A stretch of 64,000 bases of DNA from Mycolicibacterium tusciae JS617 (GTDB lineage: Bacteria > Actinomycetota > Actinomycetes > Mycobacteriales > Mycobacteriaceae). How positions within the stretch are numbered: the first letter of the stretch is position 1; each line of letters begins with the position of its first letter. The notes under the pieces were generated by a model. The model was not told the DNA's origin, did not search any database, and saw only the letters and a list, made by a program, of their open reading frames with translations. This document shows positions 8,911 through 17,877 of this stretch, one piece after another. The DNA lies in the NCBI RefSeq assembly GCF_000243415.2, contig NZ_KI912270.1, positions 1,612,001 to 1,676,000 of the forward strand. Reading direction: 5' to 3'. Made by a program: the position numbers and the translations under genes.

Positions 8911-9278
8911 TTTTGGATCTCGTAGTGGGGGTTGTAGATCGCCTTGCTGCCGTTGTCCAGTTTGCCGACACGGCCGTGCACCTTGAGGGTGCGACCCGAT
9001 TCGATGCCGGGGATGCGGCGCTGGCCAAGCCAGACCAGCATCACGGTGTCGGTGCCGTCGAAGAGTTCGGCCTTGACGCCGCCCGCGCAGCCCTTGCCGT
9101 TGCACTCGACGCTGCGCAGGAGGCCGACCATCGTCACTTCCTGGCCGCGCTGACAGTCGATCGCCTTGGAGGCGCCGGTGTTGGCGGCGTCGTCGGCGAG
9201 CTCATCGACGTCGAGTTGATCCGGGGCCTCAGTCAGCCGCCGGGTCAGTCGGCGTAGATACCCTTCGGCCGTAGCCAT
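8907..9278 (-). CDS. OB-fold nucleic acid binding domain protein (Rv2694c-like)
   Basis: A 123-residue protein. After a helical N-terminus (YLRRLTRRLTEAP) comes a beta-rich region about 45-115, including GQEVTMVGLLRSVECNGKG and DTVMLVWLGQRRIPGIESG, that fits the tRNA_anti / OB fold seen in RecG- and RecJ-type nucleic acid binders. The hydrophobic and glycine spacing gives five strands. It starts at ATG 9278 and its TGA overlaps the start of the DUF3159 gene. No catalytic motif is visible. A DNA- or RNA-binding role is inferred from the fold only. Confidence 0.78.
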   Translation of the reverse strand: MATAEGYLRRLTRRLTEAPDQLDVDELADDAANTGASKAIDCQRGQEVTMVGLLRSVECNGKGCAGGVKAELFDGTDTVMLVWLGQRRIPGIESGRTLKVHGRVGKLDNGSKAIYNPHYEIQK

Positions 9279-9415
9279 GGCCTCTCCTGAATGTTCTGCA
9301 GATCTATCGTTGATCTATACCCCGAACAACGCCACGGTAGACCTCTTGGTTCCGATCTGCCATGTGGAGTGGGGTCGACGCGCCGATCGGCGTGTCCGCA
9401 GGGCACCATCGTGTG

Positions 9416-10114
9416 ATGGCGGTCTCTCTGCGCGGTGTCACGACGGTGCTCCTGCCCGGCACCGGATCTGATGACGACTACGTCTACCGGGCGTTTTCTG
9501 CCGCTCTGCACGACGAGGGCGCTGTCGTCGTCACCCCGAAACCCCAACCGGGGCGGCTCGTCGATGGCTATTGCGACGCGCTGGACAACGCGGCGCGCAC
9601 GGCGCCCATCGCCGTCGGCGGAGTGTCGATCGGCGCGGCTGTGGCAGCCGCGTGGGCGCTTGCTCATCCCAGCCGCGCGGTTGCGGTCCTCGCGGCGCTG
9701 CCCGCGTGGACGGGCGCGCCGGATTCGGCGCCCGCGGCGATAGCTGCACGCCACTCCGCCAGTGTGCTGCGACGCGACGGGCTGGCCTCGGCGACCGCCC
9801 AGATGCGCGCTGGAAGCCCGCAGTGGCTGGCCGACGAGTTGACGCGTTCGTGGGTGGGCCAATGGCCGTCGCTGCCCGATGCGATGGAGGCCGCGGCGGG
9901 CTACGTGGCGCCCACGAGCAGTGCGTTGGAGAAGTTGGCGGTCCCGATGGGGATTGCCTCGGCGACTGATGACCCGGTGCACCCCGTCGAGGTCGGCGTC
10001 GAGTGGATGACCGCGGCGCCGCGCGCGGCGTTGCGCACGATCACGCTCGACGAGTTGGGCGCCGACCCGGCGGTGCTGGGCGCCGCATGCGTGTCCGCGC
10101 TCATGGAGGCGTGA
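9416..10114 (+). CDS. alpha/beta-hydrolase-fold protein (Rv2695-like)
   Basis: A 232-residue alanine-rich protein. VLLPGTGSDDDYVYR near the start resembles the oxyanion-hole strand of alpha/beta hydrolases. VGGVSIGAAVAAAWAL holds the nucleophile elbow G-V-S-I-G, with the candidate serine near residue 67. IASATDDPVHPVEVG could provide the acidic residue and the His of a triad. The fold is therefore supported, but no substrate is known. ATG 9416 was chosen because the similarity begins there; GTG 9413 is equivalent, and an ATG at 9362 would add an unsupported leader. It is convergent with the DUF3710 gene, with a palindrome between them. Confidence 0.65.
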   Translation: MAVSLRGVTTVLLPGTGSDDDYVYRAFSAALHDEGAVVVTPKPQPGRLVDGYCDALDNAARTAPIAVGGVSIGAAVAAAWALAHPSRAVAVLAALPAWTGAPDSAPAAIAARHSASVLRRDGLASATAQMRAGSPQWLADELTRSWVGQWPSLPDAMEAAAGYVAPTSSALEKLAVPMGIASATDDPVHPVEVGVEWMTAAPRAALRTITLDELGADPAVLGAACVSALMEA

Positions 10115-10159
10115 TTTGTGTGCGTTCGCGTGCGGTGAGCGCACGAATACGCACACAAA
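10115..10159. terminator. palindrome between convergent genes, likely bidirectional terminator
   Basis: Arms TTTGTGTGCGT (10115-10125) and ACGCACACAAA (10149-10159) are perfect complements, and the inner TCGCGTGCG/CGCACGAA stretch extends the pairing imperfectly. It fills the 48-bp gap between two convergent genes. Read on either strand the outer arm ends in a T/A-rich end, which suits termination in both directions. Confidence 0.65.
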
Positions 10160-10162
10160 CCG

Positions 10163-10903
10163 CTAGCCGCCGGTGATGGTCCGCAGCTGCTGCATTGCCG
10201 ACCCCTGCTCGCTGCGGCGCGCGGCCGGGCTCGCCGGCGGTGGCTCTGGCAACCCCGCCTGCTGAGCCTGCTGAGCGGCCGCCTGTTCAGCGGCGGCCCG
10301 CAACTGGTTGGCCATTGGTTCGGGCAACTCGACCGGCAGCGGAGTGCGGACCGGCAGCGGGGTGTCACCGCGGCGAACCACCGTCTCGGCCAGCGCCTCT
10401 CGCGCCTCTTTGGCCAGCGCGTCGGCGGTCTCCTCGGGGCCGTTGACGACGCAACGGATCATCCAGCGGTAGCCGTCGACACCGATGAACCGCACCACGC
10501 CGCCCGCTCCCTGGCCGCTCGGCGCCGCGCCGACGACCTCTCGACCCCACCTGCCGTCCTTGATCGACACGTCGGGGGCGTCCTTGCGCAGTGATTCCGA
10601 CAGTTCGGCGGCGACCTCACGCCACAGCCCCGCACTCTTGGGCGCGGCGTAGGCGGCGACGGTGAACCGTCCGTTGGGCGTGACCACCCACACGGCACTG
10701 GGCACGCCCTGCGGCGTGAGCTCCACCTGAACCTGTCCGGCCTCGGGCAGCGGAATCAGCACCGAGCCGAGATCGAGCCGTCCCTGGGACGCGGCCGACG
10801 GGTCGTCGAAGTCGTCGATGTCGAACGGTCCGTCCGGACCATCGTCATCAATTCCGGGTGCCGGGATGACCTCATCGCCGCTGTTTTTCTTACCGAATGC
10901 CAT
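10163..10903 (-). CDS. DUF3710 domain protein (Rv2696c-like)
   Basis: A 246-residue soluble protein. The start MAFGKKNSGDEV is followed by an acidic linker (about 12-40) and the conserved globular core (about 45-200) with LGSVLIPLPEAGQVQVEL and DGYRWMIRCVVNGPEE. A proline/alanine/glutamine-rich tail (about 205-246) is probably disordered. The ATG lies one base after the dut stop (TGA-A-ATG), so it is translated from the dut message. The function is unknown. The gene stays next to dut in mycobacteria, which hints at, but does not prove, a link to nucleotide metabolism. Confidence 0.8.
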   Translation of the reverse strand: MAFGKKNSGDEVIPAPGIDDDGPDGPFDIDDFDDPSAASQGRLDLGSVLIPLPEAGQVQVELTPQGVPSAVWVVTPNGRFTVAAYAAPKSAGLWREVAAELSESLRKDAPDVSIKDGRWGREVVGAAPSGQGAGGVVRFIGVDGYRWMIRCVVNGPEETADALAKEAREALAETVVRRGDTPLPVRTPLPVELPEPMANQLRAAAEQAAAQQAQQAGLPEPPPASPAARRSEQGSAMQQLRTITGG

Positions 10904-10904
10904 T

Positions 10905-11369
10905 TCACAAACTCGCATGTCCGCCGGAGGAACCATGGCCGCCTTCGCCACGGGAAGTATCTGCCAGGCCGGCCTCGTCGAACGAGGTCACCTCAACCAG
11001 TTCGGGCAGCTCGACTCGCTGAACCAGAAGCTGTGCGATCCGATCTCCACGGTGCACGACGATGGGTTCGGCCGGGTCGAGATTGATCAGCGCCACCTTG
11101 ATCTCACCACGATATCCGGCGTCGACCGTGCCGGGGCTGTTCACGATCGAAAGTCCCACGCGGGCAGCCAAACCCGAACGCGGATGAATCAGCCCCACCA
11201 TCCCGTGCGGGATAGCGACGGCGATTCCGGTCGGCACGAGTGCGCGCTGACCGGGCGCCAGTTCGACGTCGAGCGCGCTGCAGAGATCTACGCCTGCGTC
11301 GCCGTGATGGGCACGACTCGGCATGGGCAGGTCAGGGTCCAGGCGCACGACCGCGAGAGTGGTGGACAC
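10905..11369 (-). CDS. dut: deoxyuridine 5'-triphosphate nucleotidohydrolase (dUTPase)
   Basis: A 154-residue trimeric dUTPase, the same length as the M. tuberculosis enzyme. It hydrolyses dUTP to dUMP and PPi, keeping uracil out of DNA and supplying thymidylate synthesis. The motifs are in order: [11 protein letters not shown] (motif I, metal Asp), HPRSGLA (II), [13 protein letters not shown] (III, catalytic Asp), [10 protein letters not shown] (IV) and the C-terminal P-loop-like arm [18 protein letters not shown] (V), which contains the mycobacteria-specific insertion. The start is GTG 11369 ([12 protein letters not shown]), exactly where the known enzyme begins. The -10 box TAATCT sits 8 nt upstream, so the mRNA is probably leaderless. 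The DUF3710 gene follows after one base. Confidence 0.95.
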   Translation of the reverse strand: MSTTLAVVRLDPDLPMPSRAHHGDAGVDLCSALDVELAPGQRALVPTGIAVAIPHGMVGLIHPRSGLAARVGLSIVNSPGTVDAGYRGEIKVALINLDPAEPIVVHRGDRIAQLLVQRVELPELVEVTSFDEAGLADTSRGEGGHGSSGGHASL

Positions 11370-11394
11370 GACGACAGAGATTACTCTTGGCCGC
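11370..11394. promoter_or_regulatory. overlapping divergent promoters of dut and the DUF3093 gene
   Basis: Only 25 bp separate two divergent GTG start codons. On the minus strand TAATCT (11383-11378) lies 8 nt before dut. On the plus strand TACTCT (11382-11387) lies 7 nt before the DUF3093 start. Both fit the TAnnnT -10 pattern, they share two base pairs, and each would place transcription start at or next to the GTG, giving two leaderless mRNAs. Confidence 0.55.
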
Positions 11395-11871
11395 GTGTCC
11401 GACACGCGCGCCACGTCACAAACCGTGCGCTACCGCGAACGGCTGACGGTGCCGTGGTGGTGGTGGCTGCCCGGCCTCGGGTTGGCCGCGTTGATCGCAC
11501 TCGAGGTCAACCAGGGCGTACCCGCGCTCCCCGTCTGGCTGCCGTTCGCCATCTTGTTGCCGATCGCAGCCGTCGTACTTCTGTTGTTGGGCAGCACCCA
11601 GCTGCGCGTGGTTGGCGGGGCGGGCGATACCGAGTTGTGGGTCGGTGACGCTCACCTGCCCGTCAGCGTCATCTCCCGGTCGGCCGAAGTGCCGCGCAGC
11701 GCCAAATCCGCCGCCCTGGGCCGTCAACTCGATCCAGCCGCCTACGTCGTGCACAAGGCATGGATAGGCGCGATGGTCCTGTTGGTTCTCGACGATCCGG
11801 ACGATCCGACGCCGTACTGGCTGGTGAGCTGCCGACACCCCGACCGGGTGCTGGCCGCACTTCGCGGTTAG
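11395..11871 (+). CDS. DUF3093 membrane protein (Rv2698-like)
   Basis: A 158-residue protein. After [19 protein letters not shown] it has a tryptophan-rich entry (PWWWW) into helix 1 (about 22-40) and a second helix ([17 protein letters not shown]), then a cytoplasmic or periplasmic beta-rich domain of about 90 residues ending [17 protein letters not shown]. This is the DUF3093 plan, close in length to the 161-residue M. tuberculosis protein. Start GTG 11395 lies 7 nt behind TACTCT. The stop codon falls inside a 26-bp tandem repeat. Function unknown. Confidence 0.8.
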   Translation: MSDTRATSQTVRYRERLTVPWWWWLPGLGLAALIALEVNQGVPALPVWLPFAILLPIAAVVLLLLGSTQLRVVGGAGDTELWVGDAHLPVSVISRSAEVPRSAKSAALGRQLDPAAYVVHKAWIGAMVLLVLDDPDDPTPYWLVSCRHPDRVLAALRG

Positions 11872-11924
11872 CGAATCAAGCTGCTCAGCGCGGTTAGCGA
11901 ATCAAGCTGGTATGCGCGGTTAGC
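11863..11924. repeat. 26-bp tandem repeat, 2.4 copies, spanning a stop codon
   Basis: Two full units beginning CGCGGTTAGCGAATCAAGCT (11863-11888, 11889-11914) are followed by a partial third, CGCGGTTAGC (11915-11924). The first 20 bases of the two full units are identical, and the last six (gctcag against ggtatg) differ at four positions. The TAG of unit 1 is the stop codon of the DUF3093 gene. Confidence 0.85.
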
Positions 11925-11928
11925 CCGG

Positions 11929-12231
11929 TCAGGCGGCGCAGTCCGTGCAGATCATCATGCCGTTCTTCTCACTGGCGAGCCGGCTGCGGTGATGAACCAG
12001 AAAGCAGCTCGAGCAGGTGAACTCGTCTGCTTGCTTCGGCACAACGCGAACAGACAACTCTTCGCCGGAGAGATCAGCCCCCGGCAGTTCGAAGGACTCG
12101 GCGGATTCGGACTCGTCGACGTCAACAACCGCCGACTGGGCCTCGTTACGCCGCGCCTTGAGCTCCTCCAGCGAATCCTCCGAAACTTCATCGCTTTCGG
12201 TACGCCGCGGAGCGTCGTAATCGGTAGCCAT
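11929..12231 (-). CDS. DUF4193 zinc-ribbon protein (Rv2699c-like)
   Basis: A 100-residue acidic protein. The first 70 residues are rich in Glu, Asp and Ser (EVSEDSLEELKARRN, DVDESESAESFELPG) and probably flexible. The C-terminal 35 residues form a zinc ribbon: EFTCSSCFLVHH ... MMICTDCAA, i.e. CxxC with a distal CxxC and nearby histidines. The start ATG follows GGAGGGGACACAAA, a good ribosome binding site. The family is near-universal in mycobacteria and related genera, and its role is not known. It shares its upstream region with cei, where a CRP-type palindrome lies. Confidence 0.85.
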   Translation of the reverse strand: MATDYDAPRRTESDEVSEDSLEELKARRNEAQSAVVDVDESESAESFELPGADLSGEELSVRVVPKQADEFTCSSCFLVHHRSRLASEKNGMMICTDCAA

Positions 12232-12326
12232 TTTGTGTCCCCTCCATCAGGCCTTGCAGCAGTGCTTTGTACCAGCGTCGAACGCATCCACCAAATGATT
12301 CGTGCCCGGACTGCAACACGTTGCAC

Positions 12327-12342
12327 TGTGATTTACGTCACA
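12327..12342. promoter_or_regulatory. CRP-type binding site
   Basis: TGTGATTTACGTCACA matches the mycobacterial CRP consensus TGTGA-N6-TCACA at all ten defined positions. Its end is 53 bp before the cei start and 95 bp before the divergent DUF4193 start, so one bound dimer could influence both. Confidence 0.65.
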
Positions 12343-12395
12343 CTCTTGTCTATGCCACCGTAAGGCCGCAGCGGCGGGGCCCTTAGAGTGCACTC

Positions 12396-13052
12396 GTGGT
12401 CGCGCAAATCACAGAGGGTACTGCATTCGACAAGCACGGTCGCCCATTCCGCCGTCGCAACTATCTGCCTGGCATTTTGCTGCTCGCCGCCCTCTCGGTC
12501 GTGACGTTGACGATCTGGGTCGTCGCCCTGAACCAGCCGGTCGCCGTCGAGGAGACCGCCGCGTGCAATCCCCCGCCGGCACCAGCCGACCCGAATACCC
12601 CGCCAACGGCGATCGGCGAGCAGGTGACGCGCAGCCAGATGATCGACGTCACCCCGGCCAAGCTCGCCGACACCAAAATCCGGGTGCTCAATGCGAGCGG
12701 ACAGGGCGGCCAGGCCGCCGAGGTGGCCGGTGCGCTTCGCGATCTGGGTTTCGCTGAGCCGGGTGCGGCGAACGACGAGGTGTACGCGAGCGCGCGGCTG
12801 ACGTGCCAGGGCCAGATCCGGTTCGGGCCGTCCGGTCGGGCGGCCGCGGCGGCGGTCTGGCTGGTCGCCCCCTGTACCGAGCTGTTTGAGGACGAGCGCG
12901 GCGACGACACGGTCGATCTGGCGATCGGCACCGAATTCTCCGAGTTGAGCCACAGTGACGACATCGACGCCGCACTCGCCAGCCTGCGCCCAGAGGCGAC
13001 GCAGACCGTCGACTCGGAGCTGCTGAGCAAGATTCACTCGACCACCTGCTAG
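12396..13052 (+). CDS. cei: envelope integrity protein Cei
   Basis: A 218-residue orthologue of Rv2700. GTG 12396 begins VAQITEGTAFDKHGRPFRRR, nearly identical to the known start. A short basic cytoplasmic segment is followed by a single helix (YLPGILLLAALSVVTLTIWVV cut short, about 25-46) and a proline-rich linker. An extracytoplasmic LytR_C-type domain (about 90-200), including KIRVLNASGQGGQAAEVA, carries three cysteines (C117-region LTCQG and APCTEL) likely to pair. In M. tuberculosis Cei is needed for envelope integrity and virulence. The gene is preceded by a CRP-type site and ends just before the convergent suhB. Confidence 0.88.
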   Translation: MVAQITEGTAFDKHGRPFRRRNYLPGILLLAALSVVTLTIWVVALNQPVAVEETAACNPPPAPADPNTPPTAIGEQVTRSQMIDVTPAKLADTKIRVLNASGQGGQAAEVAGALRDLGFAEPGAANDEVYASARLTCQGQIRFGPSGRAAAAAVWLVAPCTELFEDERGDDTVDLAIGTEFSELSHSDDIDAALASLRPEATQTVDSELLSKIHSTTC

Positions 13053-13088
13053 GCGCAAATTCCGCTGGCGCCCAACGGTCTCCGTGAT

Positions 13089-13928
13089 CTAGAGCGCCCC
13101 GGCCCCTTTCAGAACGGACGTCAGCGCGTTCGCGACTGCGGGTGCCGACGCGACGATGAACCCCGGTGTGCCGTCAGCCGACGGCAGGCGCAGCACCGCA
13201 CCGGCCTCGGCGGCGATCAGAGCGGCCGCGGCCCAGTCCCACACGTGCACACCGTCCTCGTAGTAGGCGTCCAGACCGCCCGCAGCCACCATGCACAGAT
13301 CGAGTGCGCACGATCCGAGGCGACGGATGTCGCGTACGGCGGGCAGGACCGAGGTGAGTACCTCGGCCTGACGTCTGCGTTGCTCGGCGTCATAGGAAAA
13401 GCCGGTGCCTACCAACGACATTGACAGCTCGGAGGCGGCGCTGGTCCGCAGCGGCGTCGTCACTCCCCCGCGCTGCACGTGTGCGCCGTGGCCCACGGCG
13501 GCGGAGTACAGCGCGCCGGTAGGTACATTCGCGACGGCGCCGGCCACCGATGTTCCGCTTCGCTGGACGCCCACCGACACCGCGTACGTCTCGATGTCGT
13601 AGACGAAGTTCACGGTCCCGTCGATGGGGTCGAGCACCCACGTGAGCCGCCCGTCGCCGCTGTCGTTCGATCCGCCCTGCTCTTCACCCAGGACGGGTTC
13701 CCCCGGACGCAGGACAGCCAGTCGGTCGCGCAGCAGCGCCTCGGTCTCGGTGTCGACGACGGTGACGGGATCGGTCGGCGTGCTCTTGGAACGCACCGAC
13801 GGAGCGAAGTCCTGCGACGAGTCGCCGAACACTTCGGCGCGGCGCGCCCGGACAAACGCAGCCGCCTCGGTGGCCAGTTGCTCGGCTACCGAACGCAGCA
13901 GGACGGGATCGGTATCGTTTTCGACCAC
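13089..13928 (-). CDS. suhB: inositol-1-monophosphatase family protein SuhB
   Basis: A 279-residue member of the Mg2+-dependent, Li+-sensitive FIG superfamily, orthologous to Rv2701c. The metal sites are intact: GEEQGG (Glu), WVLDPIDGTVNFV (the DPIDGT motif with two Asp and Thr) and VHVWDWAAAALIAAEAGA (the WDxAA motif with the third Asp). Mycobacteria use such enzymes to make free inositol for phosphatidylinositol, mannosides and mycothiol. Start GTG 13928 is preceded by AGGTGG; the open frame continues upstream without similarity to the family. Confidence 0.88.
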   Translation of the reverse strand: MVENDTDPVLLRSVAEQLATEAAAFVRARRAEVFGDSSQDFAPSVRSKSTPTDPVTVVDTETEALLRDRLAVLRPGEPVLGEEQGGSNDSGDGRLTWVLDPIDGTVNFVYDIETYAVSVGVQRSGTSVAGAVANVPTGALYSAAVGHGAHVQRGGVTTPLRTSAASELSMSLVGTGFSYDAEQRRRQAEVLTSVLPAVRDIRRLGSCALDLCMVAAGGLDAYYEDGVHVWDWAAAALIAAEAGAVLRLPSADGTPGFIVASAPAVANALTSVLKGAGAL

Positions 13929-14071
13929 CCACCTATCGCAGCACAGTCCGCCCGTACGCGGACCGGTTGCGCAGCTGGACCCCCGCGTTGCCAATGGATC
14001 CCACACGAGTTTTCTCGAGCCATTAAGGTGTGGTGCGCGTCGCAGTGCCGTGCCGAAGCCGAGGAGCGCCG

Positions 14072-14878
14072 ATGACAGCCACCGATTCACCCGCTGCCGA
14101 GTCGAACGGCGGCGCGGGACAGCGCCGTGGCTTCGGCATCGATGTCGGAGGAAGCGGAGTCAAGGGCGGAATCGTCGACCTCGACACCGGTCTGCTGATC
14201 GGAGACCGCTTCAAGCTCGAGACACCGCAGCCGGCGACCCCTGAGGCGGTCAGCAAGACGGTGGCCGCCGTGGTCCGCGAGTTCGGCTGGACCGAGAAGG
14301 TCGGCGTCACCTATCCCGGCGTGGTGACCGACGGAATCGTGCAGACCGCGGCCAACGTCGACAAGGGCTGGATCGGCAGCAACGCCAGCGAGTTCTACAG
14401 CAAGGCGCTCGACGGCCAGCGGGTGACGGTGCTCAACGACGCCGACGCGGCCGGACTGGCCGAGGAGCGGTTCGGTGCGGGCAGGGACAACACCGGCGTC
14501 ATCGTGCTGCTGACCTTCGGCACCGGTATCGGCTCGGCGGTGATTCACAACGGTGTGCTGCTACCCAACACCGAATTCGGCCACCTCGAGGTCGGCGGCA
14601 AGGAAGCCGAGCACCGCGCGGCATCCTCGGTCAAGGAAAAGAAGGACTGGAGCTATGAGCGCTGGACCGTCGAGGTGACGAAGGTGCTGGTGGCGATTGA
14701 GAATGCGATCTGGCCGGACCTGTTCATCGCCGGCGGCGGCATCAGCCGAAAAGCCGAAAAATGGGTCCCGTTGCTGAAGAACCGGACACCGGTGGTGGCC
14801 GCGGCGCTGCAGAACACCGCCGGCATCGTCGGCGCCGCCATGGCTGCGGAGGTCGACGTCACAGCTACTGGCAAGTAG
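14072..14878 (+). CDS. ppgK: polyphosphate glucokinase
   Basis: A 268-residue ROK-family kinase that phosphorylates glucose with polyphosphate or ATP, orthologous to Rv2702. The phosphate-1 motif [17 protein letters not shown] is at about residues 22-38, [16 protein letters not shown] holds the catalytic Asp, and [15 protein letters not shown] is phosphate-2. [15 protein letters not shown] is the ROK sugar-binding region, lacking the usual zinc cysteines as in other PPGKs. Start ATG 14072 follows GAGGAG. It lies directly upstream of sigA, as in M. tuberculosis. Confidence 0.94.
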   Translation: MTATDSPAAESNGGAGQRRGFGIDVGGSGVKGGIVDLDTGLLIGDRFKLETPQPATPEAVSKTVAAVVREFGWTEKVGVTYPGVVTDGIVQTAANVDKGWIGSNASEFYSKALDGQRVTVLNDADAAGLAEERFGAGRDNTGVIVLLTFGTGIGSAVIHNGVLLPNTEFGHLEVGGKEAEHRAASSVKEKKDWSYERWTVEVTKVLVAIENAIWPDLFIAGGGISRKAEKWVPLLKNRTPVVAAALQNTAGIVGAAMAAEVDVTATGK

Positions 14879-14933
14879 ACGCGCCAAAACCATCGAATTT
14901 GCCGCTCAGCGCGGCAGTGGCTCACACTGTCGT

Positions 14934-14939
14934 TACAAT
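14934..14939 (+). promoter_or_regulatory. probable -10 element of the sigA promoter
   Basis: TACAAT is the best TAnnnT match in the 202-bp gap between ppgK and sigA. It would give a 5' leader of roughly 135 nt. No convincing -35 hexamer is present, which is common in mycobacterial housekeeping promoters. Confidence 0.4.
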
Positions 14940-15080
14940 GGACGACGGCGGCCGTAGCCCGGAAAGCGGCGAAATCAAACCGCCGATTATTCGACAGCCG
15001 ACATTTTTCGATGGCGCATGATCCCGACCTGCGGTGGGGCTCCCAACTGCCCACCGAACGAAGCACGACGAAAGGGTGAC

Positions 15081-16577
<1,497 letters not shown>

Positions 16578-16594
16578 GCAACAGGCCCGATCTG

Positions 16595-17353
16595 TCAGGG
16601 TTTGGTGAAGCCCGCCACGCTCAGTGCCTTCTGGCCGGCTTCGCCCATGACGGCGTCGATGAACTTGCGGGCCAGTTCCCGGTTCGCCGACGATGTGAGC
16701 GTGGCGATCGGATAGGTGTTCACCGCATCGGCGGACTCGGGAAACGGCACCGCGGTGACCTTGTCCCCCGCACCCGTCGCATCGGTGACATACACCAGCC
16801 CGGCATCGGCCTGTCCCGTCGTCACCTTGTTGAGCACATCGCTGACCGACGACTCCTCACTCACGGGTTCGATATCCACCCCCGTGGTTTCCTCCAGTTT
16901 CTGGGCCGCTGATCCGCACGGCACCTGCGGTGCGCACACCACCACGGTCAGGCCGGATCTCGTCAGATCCTGAAATGACGTGATCTGCTTAGGGTTTCCC
17001 GGCGCGACGGCGATCGTCAACGCGTTGGAAGCGAAGTTCACCGGATCGCTGTCCAGCAGACCCGCTTGTGCCGCCCTGTCCATGTTCCTGGTGTCAGCCG
17101 ATGCGAAGACGTCAGCGTGCGCGCCCTGAGTCAGCTGAGTGACCAGATCTGAAGAGCCCGCGAAGGAGAACTCCACCGCGGCTCCGGGGTTGTCGGTCTC
17201 GAACTGCTCGCCGATCTGCGTGAACGTCGACTTCAGTGAGGCGGCCGCGAACACCATGACCGTGTGGCCGTCTGTCGCGTTGTCGCTGCAACCGCATGCC
17301 GACAGAACCATCGCCAGTACCGCTGCGAACGCAAACGGCGTGGAATGCTTCAC
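16595..17353 (-). CDS. modA: molybdate ABC transporter substrate-binding lipoprotein ModA
   Basis: A 252-residue periplasmic-type binding protein. The signal peptide ends in lipobox LSAC (Cys20 region, VLSACGCSD). VMVFAAASLKSTFTQIGEQF is the classic ModA opening strand and oxyanion site, FSFAGSSDLVTQL is the second ligand loop, and ADAGLVYVTDA the third. Start GTG 17353 overlaps the stop of the upstream Mo-binding HTH gene (GTGA). Normally modB and modC follow, but the next gene is the convergent sigA 17 bp away, so this modA has no adjacent permease or ATPase and must use components encoded elsewhere. Confidence 0.85.
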   Translation of the reverse strand: MKHSTPFAFAAVLAMVLSACGCSDNATDGHTVMVFAAASLKSTFTQIGEQFETDNPGAAVEFSFAGSSDLVTQLTQGAHADVFASADTRNMDRAAQAGLLDSDPVNFASNALTIAVAPGNPKQITSFQDLTRSGLTVVVCAPQVPCGSAAQKLEETTGVDIEPVSEESSVSDVLNKVTTGQADAGLVYVTDATGAGDKVTAVPFPESADAVNTYPIATLTSSANRELARKFIDAVMGEAGQKALSVAGFTKP

Positions 17354-17757
17354 GATTGGCCTCCGGGAGTTTCGACGATCACGGTGGTGGCCTTGACGAC
17401 GGCCACCGCGATGCTTCCCGGCTCCAGTTGCAGTTCGCGTACCGCATCTGTGCTCATGAGTGAGACGACAGTGAACGGGCCGCACTGCATCTCGACCTGA
17501 GCCATCACCGTGTCCGTGACGACCTTCGTCACGAGCCCAGCGAAACGATTGCGCGCCGAACTGGACACACTCAACGGGTCCTTCGGCGCGCCGCTGGCGT
17601 TGGCTCTGGCGAACGCGGCCAGCGTGGCGCCGTCGATCGCCTTGCGGCCCGAGCCGTCGAGGTGGGCGGCCAAGGCACCGTCGTCGATCCAACGGCGCAC
17701 GGTGTCGTCGCTGACTCCGAGAAGTTCTGCGGCCTCGCGAATGCGGATTTCCGGCAC
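17350..17757 (-). CDS. MerR/excisionase-type HTH fused to a molybdate-binding TOBE (Mop) domain
   Basis: A 135-residue protein. Residues 1-55 are a small winged HTH (RIREAAELLGVSDDTVRRWI) of the excisionase/MerR type. Residues 65-130 form a mono-Mop/TOBE domain (LSVSSSARNRFAGLVTKVV, AQVEMQCGPFTVVSLMS) that binds molybdate or tungstate. The arrangement matches mycobacterial Rv1856c-neighbourhood mod regulators, and the likely job is Mo-dependent control of molybdate uptake. GTG 17757 is the start and its stop overlaps modA. A 35-bp inverted repeat lies 25 bp upstream and is the obvious candidate operator. Confidence 0.8.
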   Translation of the reverse strand: MPEIRIREAAELLGVSDDTVRRWIDDGALAAHLDGSGRKAIDGATLAAFARANASGAPKDPLSVSSSARNRFAGLVTKVVTDTVMAQVEMQCGPFTVVSLMSTDAVRELQLEPGSIAVAVVKATTVIVETPGGQS

Positions 17758-17781
17758 GGCGGAAGTTTATCGACCCACCCT

Positions 17782-17816
17782 GAGCCGTATAACCGTATCC
17801 ACGGTTGTATCGGCTC
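17782..17816. promoter_or_regulatory. 35-bp imperfect inverted repeat, candidate operator of the Mo-binding regulator
   Basis: Left arm GAGCCGTATAACCGT (17782-17796) and right arm ACGGTTGTATCGGCTC (17801-17816) are complementary apart from one substitution and one extra base, around the spacer ATCC. It lies between the divergent regulator (start 17757) and methyltransferase (start 17878) genes. The TATAAC core recalls ModE-type sites, but assignment to this regulator is inference. Confidence 0.55.
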
Positions 17817-17877
17817 TAGATATCCGCTTTTGAGGACAAAAATGAAGTGCCACTAGCGAGCGGTAGGCTAGCGCTCC

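Noticed and set aside
13929..14090. Longer start for suhB overlapping the ppgK promoter
   Set aside because: The upstream codons show no similarity to the family, and GTG 13928 has a good ribosome binding site.
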